From contig NZ_JBBUTH010000001.1 of NCBI RefSeq assembly GCF_038066595.1, forward strand, positions 434,001 through 498,000: a stretch of DNA of 64,000 nt. Direction: 5' to 3'. Position 1 is the first letter of the stretch. Every line of letters begins with the position of its first letter. Shown piece by piece: positions 46,666-55,400 of this stretch. The notes under the pieces are model-generated. The model was given only the letters and a program-made list of their open reading frames with translations, was not told the origin of the DNA and ran no database searches. The translations under genes and the position numbers were made by a program. The DNA is from Pseudaquabacterium inlustre. Lineage in GTDB: Bacteria > Pseudomonadota > Gammaproteobacteria > Burkholderiales > Burkholderiaceae_C.

Positions 46666-47718
46666 TCAATCGAGGGAAATGTTCAGCGAGGTGGCCAGCG
46701 CGATCCACTCGGCCGAGTCGCCGTCCCATTCCTTGCGCACCTCGGCCGGCTGGGCCATCGGCATCAGCGGAATGCCGAACTGCTCGCGCAGGTCCTTCAT
46801 GCGCTGGCTGGCCGAGGCCTCGCGCACCGCCTCGGCCAGCTTGTCGAGGATGTCGCGCGGCGTGCCGGCCGGCGCCGCGAAGGGCAGCCAGCCCTCCATC
46901 GTGTACACCGGCGCGCTGAAGCCCTGTTCGGCCAGGGTGCTCAGCTCGGGCAGCTTGGGCGTGCGCGCACGGCCGGTGGCGGCCACCGCCCGCAGCGTGC
47001 CCTTCTGGATGTGCGGCAGCAGGCCCTGCACGCTGCCCACGGCGGCCTGGATCTGGCCCGAGACCAGGTCGACCACCATCGGTGCCTCGCCACGGTAATG
47101 GGCGATGACCATGTCGAGCTTTTCCTGCTTGTTCAGCGCGTCGCCCAGCATGTGTGCCCACGAGCCGGCGCCGTAGGTGCCCCAGGCCACGGGGTTCTTG
47201 CGCGCATGGGCGACCAGCTCGCGCGTGGTCTTGACCGGCACCTTGTCGTTGACCGCCAGCAGCAGCGCCCCGCTGGGGAACAGCGCGATCGGATCGAAGT
47301 CCTTCACCGGCGTGTAGCTGAGCTTCTTGTACAGCGCCTTGGCCTGCCACAGCGGCCCCGAGGTGCTGATGATCAGCGTGTGACCGTCCGGCGCGGCCTT
47401 GGCCACCTCGGCCGCACCCAGCGTGCCGCCGGCGCCGGTCTTGTTGTCGACCACGAAGGACTGGCCGAACTTGCGCGTCAGCGCCTCGCAGTAGGCGCGG
47501 GCATAGGCATCGGTCAGGCCACCGGGCGGGAACGGCACCACCACGCGCACCGGCTTGCTGGGCCAGCCGCCCTGGGCGCGCACGCCCGCGGCGGGCAGCA
47601 GCGCGGCGCCGGCCACCGCGGTGGCGGCGCCCAGCAGCTGGCGGCGGCGCAGGCCGGCAGCGGCTGCGCAGGTGTCATCGGATGCCGGGCCGGTCGGGCG
47701 CGGGGCGTCGTCGTGCAT
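46666..47718 (-). CDS. Bug-family (TctC) tripartite tricarboxylate transporter substrate-binding protein
   Basis: Predicted 350 aa periplasmic binding protein. It begins with a twin-arginine-like signal (GLRRRQLLGAATAVAGAALL) ending near GVRAQ, then the Bug-fold start WPSKPVRVVVPFPPGGLTDA and the ligand-site TGAGGTLGAAEVAKA. Bug proteins are hugely amplified in Burkholderiales and bind carboxylates or amino acids. No tctA/tctB membrane genes are adjacent, so it is an orphan component. The start at 47718 follows AGGAGACACC; an ATG 51 bp upstream is less likely. Confidence 0.87.
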   Translation of the reverse strand: MHDDAPRPTGPASDDTCAAAAGLRRRQLLGAATAVAGAALLPAAGVRAQGGWPSKPVRVVVPFPPGGLTDAYARAYCEALTRKFGQSFVVDNKTGAGGTLGAAEVAKAAPDGHTLIISTSGPLWQAKALYKKLSYTPVKDFDPIALFPSGALLLAVNDKVPVKTTRELVAHARKNPVAWGTYGAGSWAHMLGDALNKQEKLDMVIAHYRGEAPMVVDLVSGQIQAAVGSVQGLLPHIQKGTLRAVAATGRARTPKLPELSTLAEQGFSAPVYTMEGWLPFAAPAGTPRDILDKLAEAVREASASQRMKDLREQFGIPLMPMAQPAEVRKEWDGDSAEWIALATSLNISLD

Positions 47719-47866
47719 CGGGGTGTCTCCTGGGGTGTGGGCCGATTCGGCCGCCATGCTGTCGTGCATGGCACCGATCTGCTTGTCACCCGGTGGACAC
47801 CGCCAGCGCGCAGCGGTTCCGCCTTTGCGAACCCGGTGTTTTCCCGGGCTGCCGCAGATGCCAGGA

Positions 47867-48589
47867 TCAGGCGCCCAGGTAGGCCGCCTGCACCTTGGGA
47901 TCGGACAGCAGGGCCTGGCCCGCGCCGTCCATGGTGATCACGCCCGACTCCATCACGTAGCCGCGGTCGGCCAGGGCCAGCGCGCGGCTGGCGTTCTGCT
48001 CGACCAGCAGGATGGTGGTGCCGCGACTGTGGATGTCGGCCACCACCTCGAAGATCTTGTCGACCATGATCGGCGACAGGCCCATGCTGGGCTCGTCGAG
48101 CAGCAGCACCTTGGGCCGGGCCATCAGCGCGCGGCCCATGGCCAGCATCTGCTGCTCGCCGCCGCTCATGGTGCCGGCCAGCTGCGTGGCACGCTCCTTC
48201 AGGCGCGGGAAGATCGCGAACACCTTGTCGATGTCGGTCTCCACCTCCCCGTCATTGCGGGTGTAGGCGCCCATCTGCAGGTTCTCGACGATGGTCATGC
48301 GCGTGAAGGTGCCGCGGCCCTCGGGCACCATCACCAGGCCCTGCTTCACCAGGTCCCAGGCGCCCTGGCCCTTGATGGGCTTGCCCAGGTAGCGGATCTC
48401 GCCGTTGGCCACCGGCTGGGTGCCGGTCACGGCCTTCAGCGTGGTGGTCTTGCCGGCACCGTTGGCGCCGATCAGGCACACCAGTTCGCCCTGGCGCACC
48501 TGGAAGCTCGCGCCCTTGACGGCCTGGATGCCGCCATAGGCCACCTGCAGGCCCGAGACCTCGAGCAGCACGTCGTTCTTGTTCGTCAT
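47867..48589 (-). CDS. livF: Branched-chain amino acid ABC transporter ATP-binding protein LivF
   Basis: Predicted 240 aa ATPase of a high-affinity leucine/isoleucine/valine (or related amide) importer. Walker A is GANGAGKTT, the ABC signature MSGGEQQMLAMGRAL, Walker B LLLDEPSMGL. It is the last gene of livHMGF, 19 bp after livG. Confidence 0.95.
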   Translation of the reverse strand: MTNKNDVLLEVSGLQVAYGGIQAVKGASFQVRQGELVCLIGANGAGKTTTLKAVTGTQPVANGEIRYLGKPIKGQGAWDLVKQGLVMVPEGRGTFTRMTIVENLQMGAYTRNDGEVETDIDKVFAIFPRLKERATQLAGTMSGGEQQMLAMGRALMARPKVLLLDEPSMGLSPIMVDKIFEVVADIHSRGTTILLVEQNASRALALADRGYVMESGVITMDGAGQALLSDPKVQAAYLGA

Positions 48590-48608
48590 GTGGGGTGCCC
48601 CGCGAAAG

Positions 48609-49385
48609 TCAATGCGCCTTGTGGCCGGAACCGAGGTAGGCCTCGATCACCTTCTCGTTGCGCTGCACGTCGGCCGGCGAGCCCTCGGCGATCTGCTTGC
48701 CGTAGTCGAGCACGGTGAGCCGGTCGCACAGGCCCATCACCAGCTTCACGTCGTGCTCGATCAGCAGGATGGTGCGGCCGTCGTTGCGGATGCGGTCGAT
48801 CAGCTCGCGCAGCACCAGCTTCTCGCTGGCGTTCATGCCGGCGGCCGGCTCGTCCAGCGCGATCAGCTTGGGGTCGGTGGCCAGCGCGCGGGCGATCTCC
48901 AGGCGGCGCTGGTCGCCGTAGCTCAGCGTGCGCGCCTTGTAGTCGGCGAAGCGGCCGATGCCCACGTAGTCCAGCAGCTCGCGGGCCCGCTCGGCGATGG
49001 CCTTCTCCTCGGCCTTGAAGCCCGGCGTGCGCAGGATGGCGCCGACCAGGCCCGACTGGCTGCGCACATGGCGGCCGACCATCACGTTCTCCACCGCCGT
49101 CATCTCGGCGAACAGGCGGATGTTCTGGAAGGTGCGCGCGATGCCGGCCTTGGCCACCTCGTGCACGGCAGTGGGCTGGTAGGGCGCGCCGCCCAGCTGG
49201 AAGCTGCCGCTGTCGGGCGTGTACAGGCCGGTGATCACGTTGAAGAACGTGGTTTTGCCAGCGCCGTTGGGACCGATCAGGCCATACACCTGGCCCTTGT
49301 GGATGCTGATGCCCACGTCGCTCAGGGCCTGCAGGCCGCCGAAGCGCTTGGACACGTTCTTGACGTCGAGGACGATGTCGCTCAT
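48609..49385 (-). CDS. livG: Branched-chain amino acid ABC transporter ATP-binding protein LivG
   Basis: Predicted 258 aa ATPase partner of LivF. Walker A GPNGAGKTTFFNVI, signature LSYGDQRRLEIARAL, Walker B LIALDEPAAGMN. The start MSDIVLDVKNVSKRFGG at 49385 drops a basic upstream extension. It follows livM by 28 bp. Confidence 0.95.
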   Translation of the reverse strand: MSDIVLDVKNVSKRFGGLQALSDVGISIHKGQVYGLIGPNGAGKTTFFNVITGLYTPDSGSFQLGGAPYQPTAVHEVAKAGIARTFQNIRLFAEMTAVENVMVGRHVRSQSGLVGAILRTPGFKAEEKAIAERARELLDYVGIGRFADYKARTLSYGDQRRLEIARALATDPKLIALDEPAAGMNASEKLVLRELIDRIRNDGRTILLIEHDVKLVMGLCDRLTVLDYGKQIAEGSPADVQRNEKVIEAYLGSGHKAH

Positions 49386-49413
49386 CGGTGAATACTCCGT
49401 TCGTCCCCGGGGA

Positions 49414-50502
49414 TCAGGCCTTGACCGGCTGCGGCGCAGCCTTGCCATGCTCGGGCGAGGGCCACAGGCCGCGCGGGCGCAGCAGCATGATGGCGATCAT
49501 GGCCAGCGCGATCAGCAGCTGGCGCAGGATGGCGGCGTCGATGCGGCCGTCGGTGACGCGCTGCAGGTCCAGCTCGCCGGCCACCCAGCGCAGTGCCTCG
49601 GGCAGCGCCGCCAGCAGCACCGCGCCCAGCACCACGCCCGGGATGTGGCCGATGCCGCCCAGCACCACCATGGCCACGATCATCACGCTCTCCTGCAGCG
49701 AGAACGATTCGGGCGAGACGAAGTTCTGGAAGGTGGCGAACATCACGCCCGACACGCCGCCGAAGGTGGCGCCCATGCCGAAGGCCAGCAGCTTCATGTT
49801 GCGGGTGTTGATGCCCATGGCCTTGGCGGCGATCTCGTCCTCGCGGATGGCCATCCAGGCGCGGCCGATGCGGCTGGTCTCCAGGCGGTGGCAGATGATC
49901 ACGCTGACCACCACCAGCAGCAGGAACAGGTAGTAGTACTTGGTGACCGACGAGAACTCGATGCCGAACAGCTCGCCGGAGCGGCCGAAGTCCATGCCGA
50001 AGATCTTGATGCTGTCGATCTGCTGCAGGCCCTTGGGACCGTTGGTGATGTTCACCGGGCGGTCCAGGTTGTTCATGAACACGCGGATGATCTCGCCGAA
50101 GCCCAGCGTCACGATGGCGAGATAGTCACCGCGCAGCTTCAGCGTGGGCGCGCCCAGCAGCATGCCGGCGATGCCCGCCAGTGCCGCCCCCAGCGGGATG
50201 ACCGCCCACACGGGCAGGTGCATGCCGTAGGGGAACATGGCCTTGATGGCCGGGAAGGTGTCGGTCAGGTGCGGGCTGGCCAGCAGGCCGAACATGTAGG
50301 CACCCACGGCGTAGAAGGCCACGTAGCCCAGGTCGAGCAGGCCGGCATAGCCCACCACGATGTTCAGGCCCAGCGCCAGCAGCACGTACAGCAGCGCGAA
50401 GTCCAGCATGCGCACCCAGAAGTTGCCGGCATGCTGGGCCAGCAGCGGCAGCAGCAACAGGCCCACCGCGGCGATCAGGAACACGACGAGTTTGTTCTTC
50501 AT
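49414..50502 (-). CDS. livM: Branched-chain amino acid ABC transporter permease LivM
   Basis: Predicted 362 aa integral membrane permease with about ten hydrophobic segments, starting MKNKLVVFLIAAVGLLLLP. The conserved cytoplasmic loop ETSRIGRAWMAIREDEIAA and the following IAAKAMGINTRNMKLLAFG are the ATPase-coupling elements of LivM. It lies between livH (21 bp) and livG. Confidence 0.95.
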   Translation of the reverse strand: MKNKLVVFLIAAVGLLLLPLLAQHAGNFWVRMLDFALLYVLLALGLNIVVGYAGLLDLGYVAFYAVGAYMFGLLASPHLTDTFPAIKAMFPYGMHLPVWAVIPLGAALAGIAGMLLGAPTLKLRGDYLAIVTLGFGEIIRVFMNNLDRPVNITNGPKGLQQIDSIKIFGMDFGRSGELFGIEFSSVTKYYYLFLLLVVVSVIICHRLETSRIGRAWMAIREDEIAAKAMGINTRNMKLLAFGMGATFGGVSGVMFATFQNFVSPESFSLQESVMIVAMVVLGGIGHIPGVVLGAVLLAALPEALRWVAGELDLQRVTDGRIDAAILRQLLIALAMIAIMLLRPRGLWPSPEHGKAAPQPVKA

Positions 50503-50523
50503 GGTTCTTGCTCCGTCGTCAGG

Positions 50524-51447
50524 TCAGGCGCGGTCGGCCACGCGCTCGCCCAGCAGGCCCTGCGGCCGCACGGTGAGCACCAGGATCAGCACCGCGAAGG
50601 CGAAGATGTCGGCGTACTGGCTACCCAGCACGCCGCCGGTCAGGGCGCCGATGTAGCCCGAGCCCAGTGCCTCGATCACGCCCAGCAGGATGCCGCCCAC
50701 CACCGCACCGGCCAGGTTGCCGATGCCGCCGAACACCGCGGCAGTGAAGGCCTTCAGGCCCGGCAGGAAGCCCATGGTGTGCTGCACGGTGCCGTAGTTG
50801 GCGGCGTACATCACGCCGGCCAGCGCGGCCAGCGCGGCGCCGATGATGAAGGTGGCCGAGATCACCATGTCGGGCTTGACGCCCATCAGCGCGGCGACGC
50901 GCGGGTTCTCGGCCGTGGCGCGCATCGCGCGGCCCAGCTTGGTCTTGTTGACCAGGTACATCAGGCCGGCCAGCGCCATGGCGGTGACCGCCAGGATCAG
51001 GATCTGCGTGGTGTTGATGACCGCGCCGCCGACGAAGAAGGGCTCGCTGGGCAGCAGGATCGGGTAAGGCTTGGTGCTGGGCTTCCAGATCATCATCGCG
51101 ATGGTCTGCAGCAGCAGGCTCATGCCCATGGCCGTGATCAGCGGCGCCAGCTTGGGTGCGTTGCGCAGCGGCCGGTAGGCGATCTTCTCGATCGCGAAGT
51201 TCAGCAGCGCACACACCACGATGGCCGCCACCAGCGAGATGATCAGCAGCAGCCAGCCGGGCAGACCGGCATCCTTGAGCGCCATGACCACGGTCCAGCT
51301 GGTCAAGGCCCCGACCATCAGCACTTCGCCGTGGGCGAAGTTGATCAGGTTGATGATCCCGTAGACCATCGTGTAGCCCAGTGCCACGAGCGCATACATG
51401 CTCCCGAGCACCAGACCGTTGATGATCTGTTGCAAAAAGATGTCCAT
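50524..51447 (-). CDS. livH: Branched-chain amino acid ABC transporter permease LivH
   Basis: Predicted 307 aa inner-membrane permease. It begins MDIFLQQIINGLVLGSMYA, the standard LivH N-terminus, and has the coupling loop KTKLGRAMRATAENPRVAAL. It is the first gene of a livHMGF set that lacks an adjacent livK/livJ binding-protein gene. The start at 51447 is preceded by GGAGACCCTCCGCG. A candidate -10 box (TACAAT) lies about 145 bp upstream. Confidence 0.95.
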   Translation of the reverse strand: MDIFLQQIINGLVLGSMYALVALGYTMVYGIINLINFAHGEVLMVGALTSWTVVMALKDAGLPGWLLLIISLVAAIVVCALLNFAIEKIAYRPLRNAPKLAPLITAMGMSLLLQTIAMMIWKPSTKPYPILLPSEPFFVGGAVINTTQILILAVTAMALAGLMYLVNKTKLGRAMRATAENPRVAALMGVKPDMVISATFIIGAALAALAGVMYAANYGTVQHTMGFLPGLKAFTAAVFGGIGNLAGAVVGGILLGVIEALGSGYIGALTGGVLGSQYADIFAFAVLILVLTVRPQGLLGERVADRA

Positions 51448-51827
51448 CGCGGAGGGTCTCCGTTCCTGAAGGGCCGCCCGGTGCGGTGCGGCGGAGTGCC
51501 CCACCCGACGACCCGGGGAAATCGTTGTCTTGTCGTTATTAGCAAGAAGCCGGCCGGGCTGCATCGGGGGCCGTCTCCAGGCTGGGCGGGATTGTAGGCA
51601 GGGGGTATCCGGCAATTGCCCGGTAGTTGCCCCCGCACGGCCGAACATTGTTCGGAATCAGGGCCCGGCCACCGAGGATGGCTCGGCTCTCAGGGGCTTC
51701 CCGCATACGCCATCCGGGCCCTGAAATGGCTGCTCAAAGGCCGCTGGACAACCGGCCCACCACACCCCGGCGACGCGCGGCGAACGGAAATCCGGCCGCT
51801 GCGGCGGCCGTGCGAACGGACATCCGT
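51448..51827. other. Intergenic region between livH and rarA
   Basis: The 380 bp gap has no gene I can support. It contains two candidate protein-binding palindromes, GGCAATTGCC (51611-51620) and CCGAACA-T-TGTTCGG (51641-51655), a minus-strand TACAAT -10 box (51596-51591) likely serving livH, and two hairpins at the rarA end. Confidence 0.5.
51641..51655. promoter_or_regulatory. Palindromic candidate operator upstream of livHMGF
   Basis: CCGAACA-T-TGTTCGG is a perfect 7-1-7 inverted repeat about 45 bp upstream of the livH -10 candidate on the transcribed strand. The binding protein is unknown. Confidence 0.4.
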
Positions 51828-51829
51828 TC
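51793..51829 (-). terminator. Hairpins at the 3' end of rarA
   Basis: GAACGGA-CA-TCCGTTC (51814-51829) overlaps the rarA stop, and CGGCCGC-TGCG-GCGGCCG (51793-51810) follows on the minus strand, ending in GATTTCC. The T-run is poor. Confidence 0.35.
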
Positions 51830-53135
51830 AGGTCGGCGGCTCGGCCTCGTCGTCCAGCCGCCGCAGGAAGGCCAGCTTCTCGGCGATCTTGCCCTCCAGG
51901 CCGCGCGGCACCGGCTGGTACCAGCGCGGTTCGGGCATGCCCTCGGGCAGATAGGTCTCGCCGGCCGCATAGGCATGCGGCTCGTCGTGGGCGTAGCGGT
52001 AGGCGTGGCCGTAGCCCAGTTCCTTCATCAGCCGGGTCGGCGCATTGCGCAGGTGGACGGGCACCTCGCGGCTCTTGTCCTGCTTCACGAAGGCGCGCGC
52101 GGCGTTGTAGGCGTTGTAGCCGGCATTGCTCTTGGCCGCCACGGCCAGGTAGATCACGGCCTGGCCCAGCGCCAGTTCGCCCTCGGGGCTGCCCAGGCGC
52201 TCATAGGTGAGCGCAGCGTCGTTGGCGATCTGCATCGCGCGCGGATCGGCCAGGCCGATGTCTTCCCAGGCCATGCGCACGATGCGCCGCGCCAGGTAGC
52301 GCGGATCGGCGCCACCGTCGAGCATGCGGGTCAGCCAGTACAGCGCGGCATCGGGGTGCGAGCCGCGCACCGACTTGTGCAGCGCCGAGATCTGGTCGTA
52401 GAAGTTGTCGCCGCCCTTGTCGAAGCGGCGTGCATTCAGGCTCAGCGCATTGCCGACGAATTCCGCCGTCACGCGGTTCACGCGCGCGGCGCCGGCGGCC
52501 GTCTGGCACTGCTCCAGCAGGTTCAGGAAACGCCGGGCATCGCCGTCGGCATAGCCCACCAGCGTGTCGACCGCGGCCTCGTCGAAGTCCAGATCCGCCA
52601 GGGCCGTGGCGCGCGCGCGGGCCAGCAACTGCTTCAGTTCGTCGTCGCCCAGCGACTTCAGCACGTAGACCTGGGCGCGCGACAGCAGCGCCGAGTTGAC
52701 CTCGAAGGACGGGTTCTCGGTGGTGGCGCCGATGAAGGTGAACAGGCCCGATTCCACATGCGGCAGCAGCGCGTCCTGCTGTGCCTTGTTGAAACGGTGG
52801 ATCTCGTCGACGAACAGGATCGTCGGCTTGCCATGCGCCAGGTGTGCCTCGGCCTGCTCCATCGCGGCACGGATGTCCTTGACGCCCGAGAACACCGCCG
52901 ACAGCGCGATGAACTCGCAGCCGAAGGCATGGGCGGTCAGGCGCGCCAGCGTGGTCTTGCCCACGCCCGGCGGGCCCCAGAAGATCATCGAGTGCGGCTT
53001 GCCCGACTGGAAGGCCAGGCGCAGCGGCTTGCCCTCGCCCAGCAGGTGGCGCTGGCCGATCACCTCGTCCAGCGTACGGGGCCGCAGCGCCTCGGCCAGC
53101 GGCGGTGCCGGTTCGGCCGAGAACAGGTCAGGCAT
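51828..53135 (-). CDS. rarA: Replication-associated recombination protein RarA (MgsA)
   Basis: Predicted 435 aa AAA+ ATPase that acts at stalled replication forks. Walker A GPPGVGKTT (K60), Walker B LFVDEIHRFNKAQQD, arginine-finger and sensor segments around IGATTENPSFEVNSALLSRA, and the C-terminal tetramerisation domain (GYNAYNAARAFV, LRNAPTRLMKELGYGH). In many proteobacteria rarA directly follows lolA; here two plus-strand genes separate them. Confidence 0.96.
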   Translation of the reverse strand: MPDLFSAEPAPPLAEALRPRTLDEVIGQRHLLGEGKPLRLAFQSGKPHSMIFWGPPGVGKTTLARLTAHAFGCEFIALSAVFSGVKDIRAAMEQAEAHLAHGKPTILFVDEIHRFNKAQQDALLPHVESGLFTFIGATTENPSFEVNSALLSRAQVYVLKSLGDDELKQLLARARATALADLDFDEAAVDTLVGYADGDARRFLNLLEQCQTAAGAARVNRVTAEFVGNALSLNARRFDKGGDNFYDQISALHKSVRGSHPDAALYWLTRMLDGGADPRYLARRIVRMAWEDIGLADPRAMQIANDAALTYERLGSPEGELALGQAVIYLAVAAKSNAGYNAYNAARAFVKQDKSREVPVHLRNAPTRLMKELGYGHAYRYAHDEPHAYAAGETYLPEGMPEPRWYQPVPRGLEGKIAEKLAFLRRLDDEAEPPT

Positions 53136-53338
53136 GGGCAGACGGCGGAAGACTCATGCCGGCATTGTCGCAGTGGCCCGGCGCCGGCCAGCGCCCGGCC
53201 GCGGCACGGGTCTGGGCAGGAACAGGCCGGTGCGTGGGGCGCTTTTCAGCGCTTCGCGCCGGCGTGGCCGGCCCATGATGCCGGCAACTCTATCCAGGCC
53301 GGCCGAACGCCGGCACACCCAGCCCGCGAGGACTTGCC

Positions 53339-53872
53339 ATGAGCGCCACCACCGCCATCGAAAACCAAGCCGTCTCCCAGGCCGCGCAGGCCGCCGCCGT
53401 GCGGGGCGCGCCGCGCGAGGTGCTGTCGTTCAAGCTGGGCGCCGAGGAATACGGCATCGACATCCTGAAGGTGCAGGAAATCCGCGGCTACGAGTCGCCG
53501 ACCCGCATCGCCAACGCGCCCAGCTTCATGAAAGGCGTGGTCAACCTGCGCGGCGTGATCGTGCCCATCGTCGACATGCGCGTGCGCTTCGCCCTCGACG
53601 AGGTGCGCTACGACGCCTTCACCGTGGTCATCATCCTGAACGTGGCCCAGCGCACCGTGGGCATCGTGGTCGACTCGGTCAGCGACGTGCTGGACCTGGG
53701 CGGCGAGCAGATCAAGCCCGCGCCCGAGTTCCACGGCAGCATCGACGCCAGCTACATCACCGGCCTGGGCACCGTGAAGACCGGCGACGTGGAACGCATG
53801 TTGATCCTGCTGGACATCGAGCAGATGATGAGCAGCCCCGAGATGGGCCTGACCGACCACTTCTCGCACTGA
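53339..53872 (+). CDS. cheW: Chemotaxis coupling protein CheW (orphan)
   Basis: Predicted 177 aa. After a 25-residue Ala-rich start the CheW fold is clear: EVLSFKLGAEEYGIDILKVQEI, the FMKGVVNLRGVIVPIVDMR core and VGIVVDSVSDVLDL. CheW bridges CheA and methyl-accepting receptors. No other che genes are nearby. GAGGACTTGCC precedes the ATG. A GGGGCG-CTGT-CGCCCC hairpin at 53931-53946 may end its transcript. It is inserted between rarA and lolA, on the opposite strand. Confidence 0.93.
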   Translation: MSATTAIENQAVSQAAQAAAVRGAPREVLSFKLGAEEYGIDILKVQEIRGYESPTRIANAPSFMKGVVNLRGVIVPIVDMRVRFALDEVRYDAFTVVIILNVAQRTVGIVVDSVSDVLDLGGEQIKPAPEFHGSIDASYITGLGTVKTGDVERMLILLDIEQMMSSPEMGLTDHFSH

Positions 53873-53990
53873 GCCCTCCGCTCACACACCCTCGGCTGGC
53901 TGCGCCGGTCATGCCGGCATGCATCCCGCCGGGGCGCTGTCGCCCCACCTTGCCAAGCCACGCGCCCACCGGGCGCCCAGCCCGCGGAAC

Positions 53991-54743
53991 ATGCACATGC
54001 CCAGCCAGCGTCCGCAGTACCACCGCCGCCGCCACACGCACGGCGGGTCAGGCGTGCTCCGCGCCGGCCTCGCCTCGCTGGCGTTGACACTGGCCGCCAT
54101 TGGCCCGGTGCATGCCGAGTTGCCCCTGGTGAGCGAGACAGCCGACTCGCCCGCTTCGGGTGAGTGCCAGGTCGAGATGGCGCTCCTGCGCACCACCGCG
54201 CTGGGCCAGTCACGCCTGCATGGGCAGCAGGCCTATGCCTCCTGCGGCACCCCCTGGAACGGCCAGTTGGGCCTGCTGATCGCGCGCGAGCATGGTGGCG
54301 GCGGTCCGCGCGCCACGCTGCTGGGCCTCCATGGCAAATCCACGCTGGTGGCCCCGGACGAGACACGCACCGGCTGGGGCATTGCCTACGGCATCACCAG
54401 CGACCACCTCAGCGGCGAAGGCTGGCAGCACGGCAGCTCGCACCTGACACTGGTGGCCACGCGGCGCCTGGGCGCCGCGCTGATCGGCCATGCCAACCTC
54501 GGCTGGCAGCGCGCGCAGCGTGACCATTCCAGCACCACCGTGTGGTCGCTGGGCATGGAGACCGAAGGCGGCACCTGGGGCTGGGCCGCCGACGTCTATG
54601 GCGACGACGAGAGCCGTCCGTGGATCTCGGTCGGTGTCGTGCTGTGGCCCAACGATCGGCTGGCCCTGAGCCTCAACCATTCGCGCCAGTTCGACGCGCA
54701 GCGTGCCACGCAGTGGACGCTGGGCAGCCGCATCAAGTTCTGA
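53991..54743 (+). CDS. Exported hypothetical protein, probable outer-membrane beta-barrel
   Basis: Predicted 250 aa from MHMPSQRPQYHRRR. A basic N-terminus and hydrophobic stretch (GLASLALTLAAIGPVHAE) form a signal peptide; the mature protein has repeated alternating polar/aromatic strands (NGQLGLLIAREHGG, HLTLVATRRLGAALIGHAN, WISVGVVLWPNDRLALSLN) and ends in a phenylalanine (SRIKF), typical of outer-membrane proteins. I do not recognise a named family. It lies downstream of cheW and converges on lolA. The start could be an upstream ATG at 53919, but the signal sequence favours 53991. Confidence 0.65.
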   Translation: MHMPSQRPQYHRRRHTHGGSGVLRAGLASLALTLAAIGPVHAELPLVSETADSPASGECQVEMALLRTTALGQSRLHGQQAYASCGTPWNGQLGLLIAREHGGGGPRATLLGLHGKSTLVAPDETRTGWGIAYGITSDHLSGEGWQHGSSHLTLVATRRLGAALIGHANLGWQRAQRDHSSTTVWSLGMETEGGTWGWAADVYGDDESRPWISVGVVLWPNDRLALSLNHSRQFDAQRATQWTLGSRIKF

Positions 54744-54761
54744 CGCCGCGCCCGCGGCAGA

Positions 54762-55400
54762 TCACTGCTGCATCAGTTCCGCCCCCTTGGGCGGCTCGAA
54801 GCGGAAGGTGTCGGCCGGCAACGCCACGCCCTGCTGCACGGCGCTGAACTGCAGCAGCGAGCGCTGGCCGAAGCTGTCGGTGATCTCCAGCGCCGCCAGC
54901 TCGCGGCCCTTGAAGCCCACACGCAGTTGCTTCACGGTGCCCTCGGCCGCCTTGGGCGTGGCCAGCACCCACTCGATGCCATCGGCCGCCGGCTGGGCCT
55001 TGAGCGTGAAGTCGCGCTCCAGCCCGGCGCCGGCCAGCAGCGCCGCCGGCGTGCCGCTGACGGCCTTCTCGGCCGGGCGCACGCTCACCTGGTTCAGGTC
55101 GGCGTCGAACAGCCACACCTTGGCGCCATCGCCGACGATCAGCTGCTGGTAGGGCTTGTCGTAGCTGAAGCGGAAGCGGTCGGGCCGCTGGAAGGCGAAG
55201 CTGCCCGACGAGGTCTTCTTCTTGGCGCCATCGGGCGAGCTCACCGTCTGCGTGAACTGCGCGCGGGCCGACTTCACGTCGCGCACGAACTCGCGCAGCG
55301 TGTCCACGGCATCGGCCTGCGCCGCGCCGGCAAACAGCATCGCGGCGGGCAGCGTCAGGGCTCGCAGCGCCGCGGCGCCGGTCTTCAGCAAGGGGGTCAT
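54762..55400 (-). CDS. lolA: Outer-membrane lipoprotein carrier protein LolA
   Basis: Predicted 212 aa periplasmic chaperone carrying lipoproteins from LolCDE to LolB. A signal peptide ends at AGAAQA; conserved LolA segments are FTQTVSSPDG, SGSFAFQRPDRFRFSYDKPY and VWLFDADLNQV. Its ATG overlaps the ftsK stop by 4 bases (ATGA), so it is translationally coupled to ftsK. Confidence 0.95.
   Translation of the reverse strand: MTPLLKTGAAALRALTLPAAMLFAGAAQADAVDTLREFVRDVKSARAQFTQTVSSPDGAKKKTSSGSFAFQRPDRFRFSYDKPYQQLIVGDGAKVWLFDADLNQVSVRPAEKAVSGTPAALLAGAGLERDFTLKAQPAADGIEWVLATPKAAEGTVKQLRVGFKGRELAALEITDSFGQRSLLQFSAVQQGVALPADTFRFEPPKGAELMQQ

Noticed and set aside
49219..51597. Plus-strand frame of 792 codons opposite livHMG
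   Set aside because: It mirrors three transporter genes with complete motifs; its His/Gln-rich translation is a shadow.
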